Part shown: positions 17,301-23,858 of the stretch, piece by piece
Layout of the letters: every line of letters begins with the position of its first letter
How positions within the stretch are numbered: the first letter of the stretch is position 1
Source of the DNA: Fidelibacterota bacterium
Lineage (GTDB): Bacteria; Fidelibacterota; Marinisomatia; SCGC-AAA003-L08; JACNLC01
Assembly (NCBI GenBank): GCA_024277615.1
Contig: JAJRUW010000064.1
Location: 1-41,342 of the forward strand
Direction of reading: 5' to 3'
DNA: 41,342 bases
The notes under the pieces: generated by a model
Told to the model about the DNA's origin: nothing
The model's database searches: none
What the model saw: only the letters and a program-made list of their open reading frames with translations
Position numbers and translations under genes: made by a program

Positions 17301-20300
17301 GTGCCTTCCATGTAGTTGCTTCTCACACTGAAGACTGGTCCGTGGGTGGCGATCCGGAAGGTTTCGGTATTGACGGCTCCGTTGATTATCCGGATAATAT
17401 GGTTACCATGCAAAACGGCACCTGGTCAACAGGTGACGTGCTCTTCTATGGTGGTGATTATATGATGGCTGCCCTGGTGAATGCCCGCGGCGGTATCCAG
17501 GCTATGTCATACGGTGATCTGCCAAGTTATCCGGCAACCGACTTCTCAATGGTCGCCTCGATACCGACGGATTTATTGACAGTGGCAAACAACAATGAAT
17601 CTCATCCTGATTACATCAATGATGTTACCAGGGAATTACTTGGGTACAATCTCTACCGTGATGATGTGATGATTGCCGAGATGCTGGCTCCTGATGTTTA
17701 CACATATCATGATGCTGACCTTGAAAACTGGGTTGAATACTGCTACACGATGGAAGCCATCTATGGTGAAGGTCCCTCACAAATGACGGATCCGGCTTGT
17801 GCTACTACTTTCCCGGGCGACCCACCCACCGATCTATCCGCTTCAGCTATGTTGGGACAGATCCACCTGGATTGGGTTGAGCCGGCAGGAGATGTAATTG
17901 AGTATATCGTTTACCGGGATGGTGAATTCTATGATTCATCCACCAGCAACTCCTATGATGATAGCGGTACTGATCCGGGAGTGACCTACTGTTACACCGT
18001 GTCCGCCATGTTTGACGGCGGTGAATCGGAACAATCCAACGAATCCTGTGCCATGTGGGATGTGGATGCACCCACCAGCGTCTCTGCAGTGGGACTTGAC
18101 GGGCAGCAGGCAATTCAGGTAGCCTGGATGCCTCCGGGTTCGGAAGCCTTCCTCACAATCGAAATTCTGACTGATACTTTCGGTGGCGAAACCTCTTGGG
18201 ATCTCGTCTCTGAAAGCGGTGAGATGATCGAACAGATGACAGGTGGGCTTTCCAGTAATACATTCTATACCTGGGATGTGGTCTTACAGCCCGGCACTTA
18301 CACCTTTACAATCTATGATGCATACGGTGATGGAATCTGCTGCGCCTACGGTGAAGGCTATTATAACCTGATCCTGAATGAAACTCTGATTGCCACGGGT
18401 GGTGAATTTGGTACGCAAGAAAGTGTCACTTTCAGTACCAGCGATGCTCTATTGAGTATTTCACAATCCTGGTATGAGATCGATAATCCTTATGAAAAAG
18501 GGACCGAGCTTACACCTGAAATGATTGCCGAAATTCCGGTAGGAGACCCGCTTGTGATCTATCAGGCTGAAGTCAGCCGTGATCTGTTAAACTACCTGGT
18601 ATATCGTGACGGTGAACTACTGGCGACAGTCGGACCGGACGTTCTCGAATACCTGGATGAATATCCTTCGGCAGAGAACGACACTGAATACTGCTACTAT
18701 GTAGTCGCGGATTACGATGAGGGAACATCAGATCCTTCCAATACCGCTTGTGCACAATGGCATCTGTCGCCGCCGACCAACCTCGTTGCAGAGGCTTCAG
18801 GCAGCGCCATTCAGTTAACCTGGGACAGCGCAGGCAGTGCCGATCTGCTGGAATATGCCATCTACAAAGACGGTGAATTCTTTACTTCGACTACTGAAAC
18901 CAGCTATTTGGATGCAGACGTAATTCACGATGTAGAATACTGCTATTATATTACCGGTATCTATGAAATCGGCGAATCGGCTCCTACGGATACCGAATGC
19001 ACCATGTGGCAGCTCTGTCCTCCGGGATACCTGGCAACCGATCCTGGTGACGGCTACATCGACCTGACCTGGGATGAAGTTTCCTGTGGTGAAGAAGTTT
19101 ACCTGCAGTATGACGACGGTGTATTGGCCAATGCCTTCTATTTTTACGATACATACGAGAACGGCTATGCTCATGGAATGCGTTTTGATGTGGGGACTGA
19201 CTTTGATGTTCTCGAAGCCTCAGTTTACATCCTGTCAGAAGGCGATCAATACTGGCCGTGGCCCAATGAAACACATGGTCCCGTGACGGTAATGATCTTC
19301 GATGATGACAACGGTCTGCCCGGGAATCTGCTGTACAGTGAAGAAGCTACTGCAGTGGATGGCTGGGCGACGGTTACACCGGATATCACCGGTTTGTCCG
19401 GGGCTTTCCATGTGGTTACATCTCATGCCGAAGACTGGTCAGTAAGTGGTGACCCCGAAGGATTTGGAATTGACGGTGCCGTTGATCATCCCGATAATAT
19501 GGTTACCATGCAGGGCGGTGTTTGGTCAACTGGTGATGTTTTATTCTATGGTGGTGACTATATGATGGCCGCCCTCATTAATGCTTACGGACAGGTGCAG
19601 CCTCTGAGTTTCGGCGACCTGCCCAGCAATCCGTTTACGGATATGAGTGTTGTTGCATCAATTCCTGAAGGTATCGACGGCGGTGCTCCTTCACAGGAAA
19701 CACATCCTCCGTTCTATGTAGACAACATGTTGAACAGAGCATTGCTATCCTATGAACTGTATCGTGACGATGCGCTCATCGCTACGCTGACACCGGATGT
19801 CTTCAGCTATCATGATGACGGCCTGGCCAATGGTATTGAGCATTGTTATACAATGACGGCAACCTATGATGAAGGCGTATCCCCGGCCACTGAACCCGTT
19901 TGTGACAGTCCCGGTGTACAGCCCACTAACCTCGTGGCAATACCGGGTGCTGACAATATCAGCCTGACCTGGGAAGGTGCACCCGATGCCATCGAATTCG
20001 TTATCTATCGCGATGGCAGCGAAATTGACCGCACAACGGAACATGCCTATGACGATAACGATTCCGCACCAGGCACAGAATACTGTTACACCGTAACGGC
20101 AAACTATTCTGCAGGCGAATCGATGCCCACAAACGAAGCTTGTACACAATGGGATCTGAACGGTGTGATGGCCTGGATTGAAAACGAAGGTTACCAGTCA
20201 TTACAGTTGTCCTGGACTGAACCGGGTGTCGCCGGTGGTGGCGATACCATTGAAGATCCTTTCTTCGTCACCGGGGTACCTTTCGATGATTCCGGTTCAA

Positions 20301-23179
20301 CAGTTGACTTTACGGATGACTACGACGAGGTCTGCCCCTACAGCGGCAGTACGTCACCCGATGTAGTGTATATGTGGAATGCCCAGCCCGGCAACTACCA
20401 TGTGGATATTTGTGACTCGGATTACGATACGAAGATCTATGTCTATGATGAAAACATGACGGTTCTGGGTTGCGTGGATGATTCCTGTAATGCACCTGAC
20501 GGCAGCCCATTTCGGTCCGATCTCAATCTTGAGATTGTCGAGAGTAGTACTGTTTACATCATTATTGATGGATACGGTGGTGCAGCGGGGAATTATAATA
20601 TGAGCATTGACGAAGGCTTCCTCGTCAGTGATGACAACACTCCCCAGCCCGTTAAAGAGGATATCATTCCCATGTCGGGCGGCAACAGCCACATGACTGA
20701 TAATGAAGCACCTCAAACGCGCAGCCTGACCGGATTTCTCATCACCCGCGATGGTGAACCCATTGATGTAGTAGAACCGGACGTTTACACCTATGTGGAT
20801 ACCGACCTGATCAACGGTCAGGAATATTGTTACACTGTTACGGCGCAGTATGACGAAGGAGATGCCGATGTCTCCAATGAGGCCTGCGGTACACCTTTCT
20901 CAAACTACCAGGAACCCGAAAACTTCCAGGTGGATATTGTTGACGGAGTGCCCTATGCTCACATGCTATGGACAATTCCGGGCGGCAGCGGGCAGGATGG
21001 CTTTAACATCTATCGGGACGGTACCCTGCTGGCACAGGTTGGCTCTGATGTGTTTGAATATGATGATGCCGACGTGGTCTTCTGGCAGGATTACTGCTGG
21101 CAAGTCGCAGCTTTTTATGGTGAATTTGAGTCTGACCTGACAACTCCGATCTGCGGTGCAGTTCCCGATCCCGGTGATTTCTCGGTGCTCTCAATCGATG
21201 ACGGCAGCGTAGTTTCCGGAGGAACAGTTACTCTGGGAATCAATCTTGAGAATCAATTCAATGTCGCCGGATTCCAGTTCACTCTGGCCGCTGCACCGGG
21301 TCTTCTGACAATTGATACTTTGGTAACGACACCCAGAACACCTGAAGCCGACGGCTGGGCGGTTCAGTATAACGAACAACCCGATGGTTCCATCATCGTT
21401 GTTGGATTCAACCTCCTCGGTGGATTCATTGAAGTGGGTACGGGTGCTATTCTCGAAGTCACTTACACTGCAGATATGGTTCTGCAAACGACGGATGTTG
21501 CGCTGAGTTTCTCTGATGCCTATCTGGGTGACGAGGGTGGTAACCCCTTACCGATGTTTGCTCAGGGCAGTATTGTGACCATCATACCGGCGGGAGCAGT
21601 TGACCTGTTCGTCGGAAGTACCTCCATGGCGCCTGAAGGCACCGGCTCGATTGACATTTCAATGACCAATGATGATCCGGTTGGCGGACTACAGTTCATG
21701 CTGACCTTCGATCCGGCCATTGCCCATTTGACTGATGTGCAAACCACTGATCGTACTGCCGACTGGATGTTGTCCGGAAGCCCGGATACCGGAACGATCA
21801 TTGGCTTCAGCCTTATGGGAACTCCGATTGAACCTGGTGAAGGCCCCATCATGATTGTCAACCTGCAGGCCACGGGTGTTGGTGATGCAGACCTGTGCCT
21901 GGCCGATATCATTCTGTCAGATCAGGAAGGACAGCAAATGCCGGCCGCAATGACCTGTGGTTTGTTGTCAATCTCGGAAGGACCTGTAGATATAACACAG
22001 GATGTACTGCTGCAGGCGTTCAGGAATAATATGTTCTCCTTCAACGTGGTTCCGGAAGACTTTACCGCTGCCACGGTGTTCGGAGATAATCTGTTCATCG
22101 CACAAGACGATGGCGGCCATTTTTATGTACCGTCATTTGGGATTGACCAGATCGGTGATCTCGAGATAGTCAATGGCTACAAAGGTTTCATCAACGGATC
22201 TGAAGACATCACTCTGTCTGTTACCGGACCTGCCGCCGATGTTTTACAGCCGATTACCTGGTCTCCGTTCATGAATAATCTGTTCGCCTATCTGCCCCAG
22301 GAATCTATGCCATCTACAGAAGCCTTCGACGGTTATGCAGATGACATCCTAATCCTGAGTAATGATTCGGGAGAATTCATTGTCCCGTCACTGGGTGTCA
22401 ATACTATGGCAACAGTTACTCCGGGAGAAGGGTATCAGGTCTTCATTAACGGAGTGGATCCGGTAGAATACTACTATCCGGTTCCGGTCGGACTGGCCCA
22501 TTCGGCACAGGAATCCATGATCAGAGATTTTGTGTCTGCCAGCGAATCCGAGTACTATGATATTGTTGAAACAGGTAATCCTTATGCCATCATTATTGTT
22601 GCCGCTGACGGTGCCATTGATGTGGGTGACGAATTGGTTGCCTATGATAATGGAACAGTTGTAGGTGCAACAAAGGTCGTTGATTTGAATCAGCCCATCA
22701 CAATAGCCGCCTGGGGCAGTATTCACGATTATAATGTGGATGTCCAGGGCTTTGAGATTGGTGATGAGATTGATTTAAGACTATATGATGCATCAACGGG
22801 GACTGAATTGAGAGTTGACGCAGACCTTGACGCCTACCATTATGGCGTTGCGCCCTTCTCATCAGGAACCATTACGGTAAGAGATATGGCTGCCGTGCCG
22901 ACCGAATACACACTGAGCCAGAACTATCCTAACCCGTTCAATCCAAGTACAACGATTGAATTCAGTTTGCCAGGAGATGCCAATGTTACCCTCAAGATCT
23001 ATGATATTATGGGTCGTCAGGTGCGGACATTGATCGCAGGTCAACTGACCGGCGGCTACCACGCTGTAACATGGGATGGTACTGATGGCAACGGCATGCA
23101 GGTATCGGCCGGAATGTATATTTATGCCTTACAGGGTGAGGATGTCTCCATCACCCGTAAGATGGTCATGATGAAGTAA
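11312..23179 (+). CDS. Giant secreted cohesin-like/FN3 repeat protein with T9SS sorting domain
   Basis: This 3955-residue protein has a signal peptide (about 1-21). Cohesin-like domains lie at about 23-148 and 245-376, with an Ig-like segment between. A long array follows (about 385-3285) of 17 FN3-like units, recognisable by Y-x-x-YRDG and YCYTV...NEAC with a conserved cysteine pair. Interspersed are two copies of a pre-peptidase-C-like module B, two of a related module C, three of a 183-residue module A and one GETSW...YGDGICC module (about 2280-2375). Two more cohesin-like domains (about 3289-3425, 3430-3555), a duplicated NNxFxF...VPSxG unit (about 3562-3720) and a C-terminal sorting domain (3862-3955, QNYPNPFNPSTT to the end) complete it. 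It is probably exported by T9SS and displayed on the cell surface as adhesin or scaffold. AAGGAG lies eight bases before the ATG. Confidence 0.85.
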   Translation: MNRVLKSMVIGIMLVSMSLLAQDVTISISNSGDDFIDVYMSNTAAVGGFQFTLTDTPEAFTVSGASGGSAGAAGFMMSTNADGLVLGFSLTGATIPVGDGLLCTVALSAMGDFTDVGMDNPIFSDATGSSLSVELVGFPYSWGTPPMDPPEVAILSPAEGDLIYNQDIDVSLSSAHLVEGDQFHVYLDGSLAGMYSTTDFTLTGIAYGAHELMVTVADVDHNEYTNPEATDSVNFENAEQTLEGYTLSMGDGNVLAGESVDVDMSLANEDIVGGFQLQLIDFPNYAEVTAVNTTDRTDGFMVSMNEQPDGSVLIVGFDMSLVGVAAGTGPILTVTYHSTGIYDSEIDLSFDTDNSILSDLIGNPLDFTTENGMLTVDGETPPDVFPPADLTAVGGWQMVNLSWTHPEPWTVVAYYIYRDGVQVGESQLPNYADTGLDTNVEYCYTVVAASEFNVSEPSNEACATTMEAFFDPPQNLVADEDGLQISLNWAPPASVNACGNEMITGLPFSGTGSNVGESDDWPVQGSQGADYAYMINISEDTVIDITLCTASTDYDTKLEVFTADADCNATSTGYYDDDATCQYSGLYSSLYGVALTAGQYYIVVDGFAGQTGNFGIEVTESGRTAEEPPFVEDSMALETAKSGIGYSLENWTVADFANPRNMREFLGYEVYRDNQMLEFTTDNFYVDTDPDLWYLITYCYNITAVYDEGTSGFSNTACATPQLGAPTNLTATGEGDGVALAWEAHPDNAQTSFYIYRDGEFLTETTETTYNDNTTTHDVEYCYTVTAYYEGIGESPATNEACSMWSLCPPSYLDAAPGDGYIDVTWDETSCGEEVYLQYSGDVLANAFYFYATYEDGYAHGTRFDVGTDFDVISASVYILSEGDQYWPWPNDTHGPVRVMIFADDGTGLPGELLFDEETTAVDGWATVNPNITGLTGSFFVVTSHTDDWSVGGDPEGFGIDDAVDYPDNMVTMQGGTWSTGDVLFYGGDYMTSALINAYGQVQPLSYGNLPSNPFSDFDAVAGTQGLPSNGFGQQIAPPYYHNEANRELLSYDLFKDGVFLTTLDPDVFAYHDEDVVNMQEYCYHMTANYTEGTSEPTDDVCAIPIPGNPPLNLTAEDMAGTIHLDWDEPLPFDGPVLNYNVYRDGEFYDASAASEYDDTEPVAGVTYCYTVTAVYASGESFASNEACSVYVLDPPVGVIAEGLNDQQAILVTWNAPGTEGSGETIEDPLFVTGLPFEDSRNTNDYMDDYDEACPYTGSTSPDVVYMWAASEGDYHIDICDSDYDTKIYVYDENQSVIGCVDDSCNAPDGSPFRSDLNVSITSAGTYYIIVDGYGGAAGTYNLLVEEGFLIADREPQPAKDVKADLVLGSERVQRPRITRELTGYNVYRDGVLYAELDNETFEYLDEYPEADHDTQYCYTVRAVYDDGLSIDSNEACAQWVLPAPSGLTAVAVESTIELNWTAAGGDVIEYSIYRDGTFFDSTTETNFVDTTPEHDVLYCYEVRAVHDLGESAPTNEACTMWMILPPMALVAEAGPPNVDPNAVHLSWIEPGQDLCADETIPSLPFSGTGTNVGMGDDWPVQGSQGADYAYGIYLAVPTTIDITLCDPATDYDTKLEVFTADFDCNATTTGYYDDDFTCEFSVLQSTLQGVALDAGQYYIVVDGFGGGEGNFGITVTEANGVAQEPMPVEDLVALESAKLGYDISIEDWQIADGSQNNNERPLIGYNIYRDGSLIDSVDPGVLTYDDTGLDNCADYCYTVRANFDEGESPDSNESCATPLPGSPPTDLHAQGENDYIALSWTEPEYTAGEVINYIIYRDGVELATTTDTSYQDSATEHDVEYCYEVTAVYSADESCSIDDIACDMWELCPPSHVEATPGDRAVDVSWEETACGEEVGLQYDDGVLANAFYFYDTYENGYAHGMRFDVGTNFDVLSASLYILSEGDQYWPWPNSTHGPVRVMIFDDNNGLPGDLLYDEEATAVDGWATVEPNLTGLSGAFHVVASHTEDWSVGGDPEGFGIDGSVDYPDNMVTMQNGTWSTGDVLFYGGDYMMAALVNARGGIQAMSYGDLPSYPATDFSMVASIPTDLLTVANNNESHPDYINDVTRELLGYNLYRDDVMIAEMLAPDVYTYHDADLENWVEYCYTMEAIYGEGPSQMTDPACATTFPGDPPTDLSASAMLGQIHLDWVEPAGDVIEYIVYRDGEFYDSSTSNSYDDSGTDPGVTYCYTVSAMFDGGESEQSNESCAMWDVDAPTSVSAVGLDGQQAIQVAWMPPGSEAFLTIEILTDTFGGETSWDLVSESGEMIEQMTGGLSSNTFYTWDVVLQPGTYTFTIYDAYGDGICCAYGEGYYNLILNETLIATGGEFGTQESVTFSTSDALLSISQSWYEIDNPYEKGTELTPEMIAEIPVGDPLVIYQAEVSRDLLNYLVYRDGELLATVGPDVLEYLDEYPSAENDTEYCYYVVADYDEGTSDPSNTACAQWHLSPPTNLVAEASGSAIQLTWDSAGSADLLEYAIYKDGEFFTSTTETSYLDADVIHDVEYCYYITGIYEIGESAPTDTECTMWQLCPPGYLATDPGDGYIDLTWDEVSCGEEVYLQYDDGVLANAFYFYDTYENGYAHGMRFDVGTDFDVLEASVYILSEGDQYWPWPNETHGPVTVMIFDDDNGLPGNLLYSEEATAVDGWATVTPDITGLSGAFHVVTSHAEDWSVSGDPEGFGIDGAVDHPDNMVTMQGGVWSTGDVLFYGGDYMMAALINAYGQVQPLSFGDLPSNPFTDMSVVASIPEGIDGGAPSQETHPPFYVDNMLNRALLSYELYRDDALIATLTPDVFSYHDDGLANGIEHCYTMTATYDEGVSPATEPVCDSPGVQPTNLVAIPGADNISLTWEGAPDAIEFVIYRDGSEIDRTTEHAYDDNDSAPGTEYCYTVTANYSAGESMPTNEACTQWDLNGVMAWIENEGYQSLQLSWTEPGVAGGGDTIEDPFFVTGVPFDDSGSTVDFTDDYDEVCPYSGSTSPDVVYMWNAQPGNYHVDICDSDYDTKIYVYDENMTVLGCVDDSCNAPDGSPFRSDLNLEIVESSTVYIIIDGYGGAAGNYNMSIDEGFLVSDDNTPQPVKEDIIPMSGGNSHMTDNEAPQTRSLTGFLITRDGEPIDVVEPDVYTYVDTDLINGQEYCYTVTAQYDEGDADVSNEACGTPFSNYQEPENFQVDIVDGVPYAHMLWTIPGGSGQDGFNIYRDGTLLAQVGSDVFEYDDADVVFWQDYCWQVAAFYGEFESDLTTPICGAVPDPGDFSVLSIDDGSVVSGGTVTLGINLENQFNVAGFQFTLAAAPGLLTIDTLVTTPRTPEADGWAVQYNEQPDGSIIVVGFNLLGGFIEVGTGAILEVTYTADMVLQTTDVALSFSDAYLGDEGGNPLPMFAQGSIVTIIPAGAVDLFVGSTSMAPEGTGSIDISMTNDDPVGGLQFMLTFDPAIAHLTDVQTTDRTADWMLSGSPDTGTIIGFSLMGTPIEPGEGPIMIVNLQATGVGDADLCLADIILSDQEGQQMPAAMTCGLLSISEGPVDITQDVLLQAFRNNMFSFNVVPEDFTAATVFGDNLFIAQDDGGHFYVPSFGIDQIGDLEIVNGYKGFINGSEDITLSVTGPAADVLQPITWSPFMNNLFAYLPQESMPSTEAFDGYADDILILSNDSGEFIVPSLGVNTMATVTPGEGYQVFINGVDPVEYYYPVPVGLAHSAQESMIRDFVSASESEYYDIVETGNPYAIIIVAADGAIDVGDELVAYDNGTVVGATKVVDLNQPITIAAWGSIHDYNVDVQGFEIGDEIDLRLYDASTGTELRVDADLDAYHYGVAPFSSGTITVRDMAAVPTEYTLSQNYPNPFNPSTTIEFSLPGDANVTLKIYDIMGRQVRTLIAGQLTGGYHAVTWDGTDGNGMQVSAGMYIYALQGEDVSITRKMVMMK
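12821..13170 (+). repeat. Intragenic module B, copy 1
   Basis: Encodes LPFSGTGSNVGESDDWPVQG...YYIVVDG, a pre-peptidase-C-like beta domain with cysteines and Asp-rich loops. Copy 2 is at about 15991-16344 and is strongly similar along its length. Confidence 0.8.
13802..14353 (+). repeat. Intragenic module A, copy 1 of 3
   Basis: A unit of about 184 codons starting CGEEVYLQYSG and including ILSEGDQYWPWP and GDPEGFGID. It has one more codon than copies 2 and 3 (DGTGLPG instead of NNGLPG). Confidence 0.85.
14980..15369 (+). repeat. Intragenic module C, copy 1 of 2
   Basis: Encodes EDPLFVTGLPF, YDEACPYTGSTSPDVVYMW and DGYGGAAG; a second copy at about 20241-20630 keeps nearly the same wording. 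The order of strands resembles module B, so B and C may share ancestry. Confidence 0.8.
15991..16344 (+). repeat. Intragenic module B, copy 2
   Basis: Second copy of the unit at 12821-13170, keeping LPFSGTGTNVGMGDDWPVQG and DGFGGGEGNFGI. Confidence 0.8.
16985..17533 (+). repeat. Intragenic module A, copy 2 of 3
   Basis: 183-codon unit, nearly the same as copy 3 over stretches such as VLANAFYFYDTYENGYAHGM, with mainly synonymous differences between the copies. Confidence 0.87.
19085..19633 (+). repeat. Intragenic module A, copy 3 of 3
   Basis: 183-codon unit of the same length as copy 2, ending like copy 1 with INAYGQVQPLSFGDLPSNP. The mixture of copy-1-like and copy-2-like stretches hints at gene conversion or recombination among copies. 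Confidence 0.87.
20241..20630 (+). repeat. Intragenic module C, copy 2 of 2
   Basis: Second copy of the unit at 14980-15369, including GSTSPDVVYMWNAQPGNYH and KIYVYDENMTVLGCVDD. Confidence 0.8.
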
Positions 23180-23246
23180 ATTGCAAGCTGATTCCTGATG
23201 TTCCGTTTTAGGATCAACAGGCGCACATTTATTTCGTCGGAAAAAC

Positions 23247-23273
23247 AGGAGGGCTCCTTTGAGGAGCCCTCCT
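23247..23273 (+). terminator. Hairpin after the giant gene
   Basis: A perfect 11-bp GC-rich stem (AGGAGGGCTCC/GGAGCCCTCCT) with a 5-base loop, 68 bp after the stop codon. A T-rich tail is weak on the plus strand. An AAAAA run on the left side would give a U-run if read from the minus strand. It is a likely transcription end or mRNA-stabilising hairpin. Confidence 0.6.
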
Positions 23274-23858
23274 CTGTAATATCAATTTAGGCCCTGTTGC
23301 TAACACATTCCGGGCCTTGATGCGGATCCGGTTTCGAATAATTTTACAGCGTGGTCCGGTCCCTGATGAAATAGTAAGCTATGCCTTAGCGTTGAAATTA
23401 AATAATAATGATTATATGGACAGTATATTTGATATAATATTAAATTATTATGTCATATTATCAATAATACTTTAATCAATTATTAAATATATTGGCTCAA
23501 AAAACAAAAAATATTTATATTATCGACGAACGTGCAGTAAGAATTAACCTGATTTGGATACGAATTACGATTCTCGCTGCTGATTCTGCTTTCCGTTGTG
23601 TTTTAAGACAGGTTGTGGAATCGTGTTGCTCCCGGAGATATTTATATGAATTCGGATTATTTTACAATATGTTCAGGGCTGGATTTTAGGTTGAATAATA
23701 CTCAGGATGTGGGGTATTTTTGACAACTTTTTTAGACAAATGTATCACAAAAATTGAGTCAGTTTTGAAGCGTATCAGATATTACTATTCCGGACATAAT
23801 TGTCCCTGGCTTCAAATTTCAAATAAATGATCAATATTAACGAAAGGCAGCAGTATTG
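23274..23858 (+). other. Long AT-rich intergenic region upstream of the receptor operon
   Basis: About 585 bp without a supported gene. The part near 23390-23520 is extremely AT-rich, and the remainder is moderately so. It should contain the promoter of the four-gene operon starting at 23859. A TTG-initiated 65-codon frame near 23492 has no ribosome binding site and was not accepted. Confidence 0.55.

Noticed and set aside
12467-21170. CRISPR or non-coding tandem repeats
   Set aside because: The repeats stay in one long open frame, vary mostly at synonymous positions and encode FN3-like and other beta domains.
23492-23689. 65-codon plus-strand frame in the gap before the receptor operon
   Set aside because: TTG start without a ribosome binding site, cysteine- and arginine-rich random-looking product.
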